NCBI GenBank assembly: GCA_022494885.1
Contig: JAGVSM010002717.1
Span: forward strand, 1 to 64,000
Reading direction: 5' to 3'
DNA length: 64,000 nt
Source of the DNA: Micrasema longulum
Lineage: Eukaryota; Arthropoda; Insecta; Trichoptera; Brachycentridae
How positions within the stretch are numbered: position 1 is the first letter of the stretch; the number at the start of each line of letters is the position of its first letter. Position numbers and translations under genes: made by a program. A model generated the notes under the pieces. That model had not been told where the DNA came from. It saw only the letters and a list, made by a program, of their open reading frames with translations, and searched no databases. Of the stretch, positions 55,816 through 64,000 are shown in pieces.

Positions 55816-57114
55816 TTCATAGACTTCACATTGACAGTCAATGTTTGAACCACGTAGATCAGTATTGACCACACATAGCACTGGTCAAGTACATTTTAAC
55901 TAACTTTTTCATAAAGTTCCAGTTTTTCTAGATAATAAAAAATTACCCGCATTAAAATGTAAAAATCCAGTGCCAAATCCATAAAAGTGTTTGAACATGT
56001 ATAACTACGGTAATATCTCACATAAACCTAAGTTATTTTTTCTATTACTGTCTTGTATTATTTAATTTCATTGGCTGTTTCTTATTTCTAACCTACCCCT
56101 TCCTTTATCTCCTCTTTTCTCGAAGCCAAAGAATATTATATCATCCCCCGAGAAATAGTCTTAACTTGGCAACCTTAATAACGTCCTTGTTCAGAAAATT
56201 TCAAAGAAAATAATCCTTTTGGAAGACTATCATTTTTATTAGGAAACAATCTTTACATTGTTTGTGAATATTTTATGTGACAGACTGATACGAAATTGTT
56301 TAGTGGGTAATCTGATTCTCTATAGGAATCTTTATTCAGTCTTGTTATTTCAGGGGATATTTACCTTCGAATTCTTAGTAATTATTTTTGCCAGAAATAC
56401 TATATACCCATTTACTGTTTTTTTAATTAAACTTTTAAAATCAAGAACGTATATATAATTAGACAATCTTTGTTTTGTCATTTTTTATACGACAAATCTT
56501 TTGCTGTGAATGCAAACGAACATCTTACCGTTCGTTCTCGGTGCCATGTGAGGTTTTGCTGCGACTAATATTTGTGTACTTCCGAGGGCCTCGTGTGCAA
56601 AAGTTACAAAGATCTACAGAATATCAAAAACTTTATCTGGATATTCCGTTTTGTCGACTATCGGAAATAGTTAAGGTTGCGAGGTGACGTCACAGCGCTA
56701 CGCGTGGGGTCTAAATTTGGGCTTGTGTGGGCATGGCATGCGCTCAGTTCAGTTGTATCTCCGGAACGAAAAAAATGACTGGCTGGTTCCATATATGCAA
56801 CAAGAATACTATTTTAAACTTCTCCAAGATTTCAATGAATAAATGTTATGTATAGGATAATTTTCTTTCTTTTATTTCAACTTTCTTCCTGACAAATAAA
56901 CAAAAGAAGAATCTACAAAACACGAGAATAATTTCATTTCGCTTCAAGAAGTAAAGATACGACAGGAGTATCAAAATCTGTGTATTTGTTTGTCTTTTTA
57001 TGGCTACCTTAGATACAGATAAATAATTATTTTTATTCAGGTAATAAAATAATATGTCCGTGTCCAGGCAAACAATTATTTTTTTTTTTAAATATTTTTT
57101 TTATTACCTTTCAG
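55816..57114. other. Gene-free interval
   Basis: Short frames at 56258-56687 have no recognisable product. No repeat recognised. Confidence 0.35.
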
Positions 57115-57235
57115 CACGTAATATTGCATAAGGTACTGCATTGGTTCACCAACCGCAGCATATCGTGATATTTTCTTACCATAATGTAAGATTATTAGTT
57201 ATAAACTTCTGGCCCCCCAATCCTAGGACTACAAA
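57115..57235 (-). repeat. SINE family 3, 3' body fragment
   Basis: TGCATAAGGTACTGCATTGG, TTCACCAACCGCAGCATATC and CCCCCCAATCCTAGGACTAC follow the family 3 body order on the minus strand. Head missing. Confidence 0.55.
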
Positions 57236-57239
57236 ATAA

Positions 57240-57880
57240 TTATTTATTTATTTTATTAAAATAAACGGCAAATCTGCTTTTTACAAACTTTTATAATACT
57301 AACATATTTGGCTTAAAATACGTTTATTTTTTTAATATAAATTTCCTTATTCCCAAGATTTATAAAAAAAAATTAAACCTAAAAATTATACAAGATTTAT
57401 ATTTTAAAAAATAACCTAAAAATTAAACAGCATTTTCAGTAGAACGTTTAAATAATAAAACACTCTACAGTAATACAACAAGAAAATCAAATGTACTGTT
57501 TTATACAGCTGAGCAAAGTGGAAAAAAAACTGTACATATTATGAAATGCGTGAATAAATAAATATAATTACCATTCACCATCTTTGAAAAAGTTCAAAAA
57601 ATTTGTTCTCTAGGAACAATACCCTACACTAAATATATCAGATACGTGGGAATAACTATTGCCGAGTTCATGAAGTCTGTTTAATATGGCATTACAAGTA
57701 TTCACTGTCCGTGAATTGTTGCTACAAAACGGTGGCACCTGTCTAGTCATTCTTCCAGGCACCCTGAAGTTGATGAGAGATAATAGTTCAGGGCAATCCC
57801 ATATTGAATTTACAATTTTGAATAAATTTAAAAGGCAGCTGACGGAGAGACCCCAGGACTCCATAACAGCTGCAGGTGGA
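57240..57880 (-). pseudogene. LINE ORF2 C-terminus and 3' UTR (J9)
   Basis: Minus-strand frame 57610-57864: SWGLSVSCLLNLFKIVNSIW, DCPELLSLINFRVPGRMTRQ, SRTVNTCNAILNRLHELGN and SDIFSVGYCS. Same C-terminal pattern as J7 and J8 (LLNLxKIVNxxxDCPELLSLINFRVP), with an NxxxxRLHELGN end close to the RLCRLGN of J7. The 3' UTR extends to about 57240 and ends in AATAAAATAAATAAATAAT on the minus strand. Confidence 0.75.
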
Positions 57881-58090
57881 TTGTGGTCTTAAGGGTCTCC
57901 CCTCCCCTCTTTATTTTTCTTTGGACTGCCTTAATGTAAATAACGACCAAAATACGCTTTATTTGGTATACCAATACAGCTATGTACTGCTGTTTGCGGG
58001 TATGGAAATGATGATCACAGATGTATCTATTATTTTACAAAAAAAAAAAACATGTATTTGCATTTTTGTAATTAACCAAATACTTAAATT

Positions 58091-58217
58091 TTGGAGGCCA
58101 TTCTCAACTTGTTGTAACTAACTTACTATTAGAAAATCGTAATCAGAGGTGGAAGAGCGGAGTTACAACCTGGGACCTCTGATTTGTGAGTCCGCGACAC
58201 TAGCCACGGGACCACAA
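58091..58217 (-). repeat. SINE family 2 copy
   Basis: GGAGGCCATTCTCAACTTGT at the body end, GTGAGTCCGCGACACTAGCC and ACGGGACCACAACTTG at the head. Confidence 0.7.
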
Positions 58218-58344
58218 CTTGTTTTCTATTGAACGTTTTAACAAAATACTTATTGTTTTGTAACATATTGCATAAAATAAGAAGATTACAATAGTAAGGC
58301 CATACGCACCGAACAAATAATAACAGTTTCGTAAAAAAATATTA

Positions 58345-58480
58345 ATACCACTCCGGAAGGCAGACGAACAGAAGCAGTCCAAAATTAAGATGGCTGGAGA
58401 GAGCCGCAGGGAGAATTGGAGACGTATTCTGGAGGAGGCCAGGACTCACAACGGGCTATAGCGCTACTGATGATGATGAA
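58345..58480 (+). pseudogene. Retroelement ORF2 C-terminal end with TGATGA tail
   Basis: The plus-strand frame reads LRKADEQKQSKIKMAGESR, RENWRRILEEARTHNGL, a stop, then RY and tandem TGA codons from (TGATGATGATGA). RDxWRRILEEAxxHxGL followed by a TGATGA tail is a widespread end of insect RTE-like and related non-LTR elements. About 45 codons remain. Confidence 0.65.
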
Positions 58481-59384
58481 CATTTTGCGAATTGTGAACA
58501 ATTATTATAAGGAGTGCGGGTCAAGCAACATGATACGTCCGGTATGTAATTTATGTCTAGTTTCTTTTCATTCTTCCTTAATAAAAAAAATCATGAATTT
58601 TTTCACTGTTTCAATTAATTTCATATCTGTGTAGTTTCTTATTTCATAATTGAAAAGGCTTAATTTATCTATATCAAATATTGTATCCGAAATAATCAAT
58701 ATGTGCCTTAGAGAGTTCAATTTTAATATCCGTCCAAAAGATTAAGCCCTTTGTTTTAAGTAGAAATATGGCAACAGACATTCAATCAAAACTTTATGTG
58801 TACTCTGCGATGGTTTGAGGAGACACCAATATAACAGAGCTTAAGGCAACAATCCTTATAATGTAAACCCAAATTGTTTGAATAATGTAAAGCAGATACT
58901 CGTACCGGCAATTTCAAATTGATTTATTGTTTGATTTTATTCCGTAGAGAAATAATGGTAAAATTGATATTATTAACAATATTTTAAGCGCGTATTTACA
59001 AATTTCGAAGAAAATTTATCAAATCAACTATATTTTGAGATTGCCAAAATGTTTGTAGACAAGGACTTGATTTCACACCCTGGAAAGTTATTAAAATTAA
59101 CACATGGTCAGGTTTCTGACACGCTAACTACATTTCACGAGTGAGATATTGCACTTTTTTAGTTAAAAGCTCATCTCATTAACATTTTGAATAAAGCCGC
59201 AAGTTGAGTATTTTTAAAAATAATTTATTTTATTTATCTAACGTGAATTTTTTTTTTTTTTTAAAAGGTTTTTCGATGCAATTTATAAAGACATCTCATT
59301 TTTCTAAAAAAATGGGGGTCGTGATTTCGAAATGGATGAAAAAAACTGCTCTTGATTAACATGTATTTATTTAACAATGCTTTG
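58481..59384. other. Gene-free interval
   Basis: An M1-related fragment may lie at 59030-59110 (CCAAAATGTTTGTAGACAAG). Otherwise nothing recognised. Confidence 0.35.
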
Positions 59385-59449
59385 AGTATGTCCAAATATT
59401 TTTAGAGCTACTGGATTTTGTCCCCAGTGAGTTACTTAGATCTTAATTT

Positions 59450-59775
59450 GTTGCGACAGAGAGAAAACATTTTTGAAAAGGGAATATAAAAGTCAAGGCA
59501 TTTATATGGCTTATGACCGTTCATTGGCTGGTTTAAGTGGCCACTTTACAAATTGTGTAAAATTTACCATTCTGCCTATGTTTAAACATCCACCTTTCCT
59601 TAACACTTCCATCTGTTGACTTTTGTGAAGTAAAAGAACTGGCTCAGCCGGATGAACCTCACACACATGAAAAAGGTAATTTTATAAACCAGCTTATGAC
59701 ATGTCATAAGCATTGTAAATGCCTAGACTTTCAAATTCCCGTCTTAAAAATGTTTTCTCTCAGTTGCAACAAATT
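59450..59775. repeat. Foldback family M1, complete copy
   Basis: Terminal inverted repeats of about 70 bp: TTGTTGCGACAGAGAGAAAA, GAAAAGGGAATATAAAAGTC and GGCATTTATATGGCTTATGA on the left, mirrored by TCATAAGCATTGTAAATGCC, TAGACTTTCAAATTCCCGTC and TTTTCTCTCAGTTGCAACAA on the right. The interior has ATTGGCTGGTTTAAGTGGCC and ACTTTACAAATTG. No coding capacity, so a non-autonomous foldback or MITE-like element. Confidence 0.75.
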
Positions 59776-60060
59776 TAGATGTATTTATTTGACTATTTTT
59801 TTTTACTTTATACAAATACATTTTTTTCTAAATTTTGAGTATAAATCAAAATAATATAGACACATCAAAATACTTTTTTAGTTGCATTAACCTCTTTGAA
59901 ATAATTACTAGAAAATATTTATTTCCTCTTCACAGGATTTTTTTTGTTTTGTCTTCATACTATTTTTTAAAACTTTTAATTTTGAGTTTTTTTGTTTGTT
60001 TATCAATTCTAACACGGGGCTTAACTGTGTGAGGCCACGTCGATAAATCATATATCAATA
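59776..60060 (+). repeat. T-rich tract, candidate LINE 3' UTR
   Basis: T-rich on the plus strand, with AACACGGGGCTTAACTGTGT near 60010 and an end AATAAATGAAAATGAAAAAA. The layout resembles LINE 3' ends, but no coding piece is attached. Confidence 0.3.
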
Positions 60061-60659
60061 AATGAAAATGAAAAAATGAGTTCAAATATTCCAATAAATA
60101 TGAAAAGAGGCTTGAATAAATCACTTTTATCGCACTTGATATTTAGTTTAATATGATTAAATTCTGTTTTTATGGCCGAAGTCACGTGTCTCATTGCTCC
60201 CTCGCAAATTTTCCCTAGCCAAACGTCAATGCAAACAAAAAAATGGTGTACTTACCGCGTTTTAACATATGACTATCTAGGATCAACGTCAGAGTAAACA
60301 GTTTTTGAATTAAAGTTTCGTTTGGGAATTATAAATGTGAATCTCTCATTTTTATTGACCAATCCCGCAGCTGCGATCGCGGCAAATAATTCAATCACAG
60401 ACAAGCGATAAATTCGAGGATAAATGTGTATATTTACACTTGATGGTGCATTGGAGTTTTGAAACGTGAAATGAAAATCTAATTTATATTTTTTATTTTA
60501 ATTGCTAAAATAATTGGTTACCGTTATAGGACAAACGAAATTTTATTAAGTTTATCCGAAATTGTTTATTGAGAAAATAATTGGGTCATTAGTAATTTTT
60601 TTTCGTTTACCCAAAATATTCTTAGATTATGTAATAAAATTTGAAGGTTCAAAAATAAA
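60061..60659. other. Gene-free interval
   Basis: Nothing recognised. Confidence 0.4.
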
Positions 60660-60835
60660 TAAAAAAAACTTTGTTTTTAACCACTCGTTTTTCTATTTTT
60701 TTCTATACTAAATCTAAACCAAAAATTATGAATTTAAACCTATTTTATTTTTTCATCGTTTACTAAATATTACATATGGAGCTAATGAATCAGGTCATTT
60801 TTGCTTAGTAAGGATGGGAAATGTAATGTGAGATG
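60660..60835 (-). mobile_element. Penelope-like element terminus, internally deleted
   Basis: ACTTTGTTTTTAACCACT then TTACTAAATATTACATATGG and AGCTAATGAATCAGGTC match the outer and inner parts of the left arm at 60939-61181, but the ACCGGTTTC...CTTTGTCAAGG core is missing. Confidence 0.5.
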
Positions 60836-60938
60836 AACACAATCTTTAAAACTAGACAAGAGTAGACTAAAAAAAAAAATGTTTTTTTTTTATTTTCCTA
60901 TTATTTATGTTCTTATTTTCTTTTATTCAGGAAACTCT

Positions 60939-61181
60939 GAATCTACTGAACACATTATTTTATAATAAAATAAATAAAACAACTTTGTTTTTAACCACTA
61001 TTTTTTTATTTTTCACCGACCGGTTTCAAAACAAACAAGCTTCTTTGTCAAGGTTTACGTAACTAATGAATTGATTCCTTTTTATTTTATTTCTATCATG
61101 TTCACTAAATACTACACGTGGACCCAATCAAGTGTTTTTTTTTTTCTCTTTTTTTTCTCTTACACGGGTGGTCATCTGATG
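60939..61181 (-). mobile_element. PLE left arm: inverted copy of the element's 3' end
   Basis: Near-exact reverse complement of 61601-61845. In order: GAATCTACTGAAC, AACTTTGTTTTTAACCAC, CACCGACCGGTTTCAAAACA, AAGCTTCTTTGTCAAGG, TACGTAACTAATGAATTGAT, TACACGTGGACCCAATCAAG, TTACACGGGTGGTCATCTGA. It includes the reverse complement of the last codons of the endonuclease frame, so it was copied from the 3' end of the element. Confidence 0.85.
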
Positions 61182-61229
61182 GTAGTAAACATTTAACCGG
61201 CTTTCTACAAAACTAATATTATAGGAACA

Positions 61230-61622
61230 TTGTTAAAAAAATACAAAGACAAAGTCCATGAATATAATAAATCTGGAATATACCAATTAAATTTTAATGA
61301 TTGCGATTCAATCTACATTGGAATAACTAAAAGAAACTTTAATATTAGAGTAAAAGAACACTTAAGATGCTTAAATAATAATAATTTTTCTGAATTCGCA
61401 AATCATCTGATAGAAAATAATCATAACTTCAATAAAGACACTGGATTAAAAGTACTTTATGTTGAAAATAAAATATTAAAATTAGACAGCTTAGAAATCT
61501 TTGAAATTAAAAAAGCGATTCATAATAAGAAAACAATAATTAATAACCAAATAAACAATATTTCTTTTAGTCCTCTCCTGTCTTACTTCGAAAATAATGA
61601 TATCAGATTACCACCCGTGTAA
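61230..61622 (+). CDS. GIY-YIG endonuclease of a Penelope-like retroelement (5'-truncated)
   Basis: An intact 130-codon frame, open from 61197, with no in-frame ATG, so it is the C-terminal part of a longer protein. Counting from the TTG at 61230: GIY at 16-18 (SGIYQLNFNDC), YIG at 29-31 (SIYIGITKRN), the Arg and His of RVKEH at 40 and 44, then NNFSEFANHLIENNHNF, LEIFEIKKA and INNQINN. In Penelope-like elements this domain nicks target DNA and normally follows a reverse transcriptase; here the RT is absent. The stop falls inside the right inverted arm. Lack of stops and arm identity suggest recent insertion. A decayed relative lies at 15985-16255. Expression is unlikely without an upstream start. 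Confidence 0.9.
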   Translation: MLKKYKDKVHEYNKSGIYQLNFNDCDSIYIGITKRNFNIRVKEHLRCLNNNNFSEFANHLIENNHNFNKDTGLKVLYVENKILKLDSLEIFEIKKAIHNKKTIINNQINNISFSPLLSYFENNDIRLPPV

Positions 61623-61845
61623 TAGAAAAAAAAGAGAAAAAAAAACACTTGATTTATTGGGTCCACGTGTAGTATTTAGTGAACATGATAGAAATAAAAT
61701 AAAAAGGAATCAATTCATTAGTTACGTAAACCTTGACAAAGAAGCTTGTTTGCCTTGAAACCGGTCGGTGAAAAATAAACATTAGTGGTTAAAAACAAAG
61801 TTGTTTTATTTATTTTATTATAAAATAATGTGTTCAGTAGACTCA
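61601..61845 (+). mobile_element. PLE right arm (pLTR) with hammerhead-like core
   Basis: Runs from the last codons of the endonuclease through ACACTTGATTTATTGGGTCC, CGTAAACCTTGACAAAGAAG, TTGCCTTGAAACCGGTCGGT and ATTAGTGGTTAAAAACAAAG to ATGTGTTCAGTAGACTC. GAAA at 61757-61760 is followed by CCGGT (self-complementary with the preceding A) and C at 61766. The CUGANGA position reads CTTGACAAAG. Confidence 0.85.
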
Positions 61846-61990
61846 AATCAGTGTTTGATTTCTAATATTATAAGTTTAAATATGGAGTTCTACAAAATAA
61901 ACACCAAATCAATCAATAAGTGAAAAACAAAAACGTTTTTATTGATTTTGGTATAACGAATAACTACAAAGTTAGTGCATCAAAAATAAA
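61831..61990 (+). repeat. Sequence shared by outer flanks of PLE loci
   Basis: TTCAGTAGACTCAAATCAGT, TTGATTTCTAATATTATAAG and TTTAAATATGGAGTTCTAC recur at 54046-54100 (-) and partly at 54382-54428 (+). AACTACAAAGTTAGTGC further on recurs at 14640 and 42490. It is either part of the PLE termini or a shared target repeat. Confidence 0.5.
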
Positions 61991-62194
61991 TTTTATCAAT
62001 ATAAAGGATATGAAATGTTCAGGATATAAAGGATGAAAGACAATTTTTTTATGAGATTTTAACTAATAATGCCATCTGATGGCGGTTCACGTGACAAACA
62101 TTGATGTTTAATAAACTTTGACATAATGGCTCACTTTCCAAAATAATTTAACAAGAAAATAAAATGGATACTGGGGATAAATAGTAAATGTCTA

Positions 62195-62422
62195 TGCTGG
62201 GGGACTTAATTGGTACACCAATCGCAGGATATCTTGATCATTTTTTTACTTGATGGTAAGGTGATTAATTTTACAGTTCAGGTGCCAATCTAAAGACTTT
62301 GAAATATTATAATGTAAAAACACATATTTTAATCAATACTTCATGTCAACACTGTCGGAATCGAACCCGATACCTCTCTCATGAAGGCAAACGCACTGAC
62401 CACTATACCATAAGCCCGACTT
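62195..62422 (-). repeat. SINE family 3 copy
   Basis: ACACCAATCGCAGGATATCT, GATGGTAAGGTGATTAATTT, TCAGGTGCCAATCTAAAGAC and TATAATGTAAAAACACAT, then a head with GTCGGAATCGAACCCGATAC, ATGAAGGCAAACGCACTGAC and CACTATACCATAAGCC. Nearly full length. Confidence 0.75.
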
Positions 62423-62747
62423 TTAGATTATATACAGTATATTTACATTCAGCAGGTTTCTTTATATTTATAAGTTTATTTTAATGTCCAAGATGTTTAA
62501 AGACATAAAAAAGTTTTATCGTAAAATTTTCGTTTTAATATTCATATTTGAAATCCTGTTCCTTTTATATGCAAATAACCTGTTTGTCTGATAATTTTTA
62601 TTTATATATAATAAATTTTTTAAAATTATTATTTCAAAAATAGTAAAAGTGAACTGTGTTTTTTCGAAAAACAGATAAATAAATGTATTTTGGTCTTATA
62701 ACGGGGAAGCTGATTCAAATTTGGTAGTTTAGGTGATGTATCAGCAT

Positions 62748-63382
62748 TAGGGTGGGCTGATATTTTTTTTCTGATTTTTGAAAAAAAAAAGGGTCTAAAA
62801 AGTTGCATTTTAGTTTATTCGGAATGCAAAAAATATAAAAAAATATTCCATTCTACTTTTGGCCCACAACCAGAGCTTGAAGTTTTCAAAAAAGTCGATT
62901 TTTTGCGCTAAACCGGCTGTCATTTTGTATTTAAGTAAGAAAATCAGCCTAATTAAATTTTATAATGCGCATTAAATTATATTAAATAAGCAGCAAAAGG
63001 CGTGAGTTGCACTTTATTTTGTAATAAATGGGTAGCATCGTTTTATTGTTCCATTGTTTTTGTCAATATTAGCCAGGCGCTCAACGGAATCAGTTCCGTG
63101 GAGTGTAATCTTTTTGCATTTTGGTAGTTTAAAAACGTGTTTGAATTTGTTAAACGATAAAGTTATATCTTTACTAACAAAAAAATAATTTTAACAGTGA
63201 AGATAATTAACAAAATGTTTTGACAGTTATGAACTTCAAACCTCGGTTGAAGGCTAAAAGTAGTATAGATTTTTTTTAAAATAATGTTTACGTTCAATGT
63301 AATCCACAATGCAACCTTTTAGATCCCTTTCACTTTGATGTTTAAAAAAATAAAAAACTTCATACATGATCGGCCCACTCTA
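62748..63382. mobile_element. hAT-like non-autonomous transposon (MITE)
   Basis: Terminal inverted repeats TAGGGTGGGCTGAT (62748) and ATCGGCCCACTCTA (63369-63382). A second inverted pair lies inside: GGGTCTAAAAAGTTGCATT on the left and AATGCAACCTTTTAGATCCC on the right. The element is flanked by a perfect 8-bp duplication, ATCAGCAT, at 62740-62747 and 63383-63390. An 8-bp duplication with TA-G-starting ends points to the hAT superfamily. The 635-bp body has no transposase. Confidence 0.85.
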
Positions 63383-63494
63383 ATCAGCATGCATAATCTG
63401 TTGATGTTATTGAAATTATATTCGGGAATACAATCTATATATGAATGCTGTTACGATGTTGACAATGACGGTATATTTTAGTATTTAGATGTTA

Positions 63495-63600
63495 ATGCGG
63501 TGAGAATCCTGACGAAGAAACGGACAGGTCTCGAAACCAGTATTTTTTTATTTTAAGGTTAGTGTTCAAATAACTACATTAAGTTGCATTAATAATGAAC
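63495..63600 (+). mobile_element. Penelope-like terminus with hammerhead-like core
   Basis: CTGACGA (63509-63515) matches CUGANGA. GAAA (63533-63536) is followed by CCAGTA. Then TTTTAAGGTTAGTGTTC, as after other PLE termini. Stem II would be only AGA/TCT with an unpaired C, so activity is doubtful. Confidence 0.5.
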
Positions 63601-64000
63601 TAATTTTAAATTGAAAATAAAATTTTAAAAAAAGGATGCTAAAACGAGAGCAGAATAAATCGTCGGTTTACTGGTAGTTGCGCCTCATGTTTTAGATATA
63701 TTTATTGTGTGTGGACATTCACTAGGTTGCTGTGCTAAATTTATTACTACTTACTTATTATCCTACTGCGGGTACAATATTTTTCTCTCCGCTCTTAAAA
63801 ACATCTGAACTGTCACCGAGTGTCCACGTATTTTTTTTTATTTTCCCAGCGCGATAGCAAGTAATTTGTTTTAGCGATCAGTAAGTCATTGTGCCGTGTT
63901 ATTGCATATAAATAATCAAGAAACCGACAGGTGCCGATCTTAACCACGTGATCTGATCCTGCCTAATACGAGAGAAGTTCGAACATTAAGGTTGGAAGAA
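63601..64000. other. Gene-free right edge
   Basis: No feature recognised up to the window end. Confidence 0.4.

Noticed and set aside
60939..61845. Cut-and-paste transposon with long terminal inverted repeats
   Set aside because: The enclosed frame is a GIY-YIG nuclease of PLE type, and the left arm contains reversed coding sequence from the frame's own end, which fits retro-snap-back and not a DNA transposon.

Overview
The window is animal nuclear DNA, most likely from an arthropod and probably an insect. It is strongly AT-rich, has no operon-like coding density, and carries tRNA-derived SINEs, 5'-truncated non-LTR retrotransposons, Penelope-like (PLE) remnants and small foldback or MITE-like DNA elements. 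I could not support a single complete host gene, and no genuine tRNA, rRNA or CRISPR array. The species cannot be fixed from the sequence alone.

Layout. 1-9,500: two diverged copies of an unclassified block (1-600 and 8,557-9,200, the second interrupted by a SINE), an RTE-type 3' end (1,790-2,090), two copies of an unclassified repeat R5, LINE remnants at 3,630-4,830, and a PLE terminus at 9,338. 10,000-24,000: tRNA-Val-like SINEs, several minus-strand LINE 3' ends, a PLE GIY-YIG endonuclease remnant (15,985-16,330), and the longest reverse-transcriptase stretch in the window, an RTE-like element on the minus strand (17,727-19,412) with three in-frame stops. 24,000-40,000: a LINE 3' end, PLE inverted repeats, a long repeat-poor stretch (26,745-29,885), further LINE fragments, a second RTE 3' end with a (TTAG)n tail (32,921-33,265), and an internally deleted LINE joining an ORF1-like piece to an RT C-terminus (36,700-37,575). 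40,000-50,000: LINE family J1, a LINE inserted antisense into a copy of its own family (44,955-46,990), foldback elements and SINEs. 50,000-64,000: more LINE 3' ends, palindromic PLE structures with hammerhead-ribozyme-like cores (52,285-52,440; 54,040-54,430), a compact PLE copy at 60,939-61,845 whose open GIY-YIG frame lies between two inverted ~243-bp arms, and a hAT-like MITE with an 8-bp target duplication (62,748-63,382).

How the parts relate. Autonomous machinery (RTE, Jockey/CR1-like LINEs, PLE) survives only as decayed 3' portions. The SINEs probably borrowed LINE machinery. Most copies are 5'-truncated, as expected for target-primed reverse transcription. The most interesting layer is the set of PLE termini: at least nine loci, several arranged head-to-head as inverted repeats, carry a conserved GAAA core plus a self-complementary stem III and a cleavage-site-like nucleotide. 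That is the architecture expected of minimal hammerhead ribozymes, although the CUGANGA box is altered in most copies.
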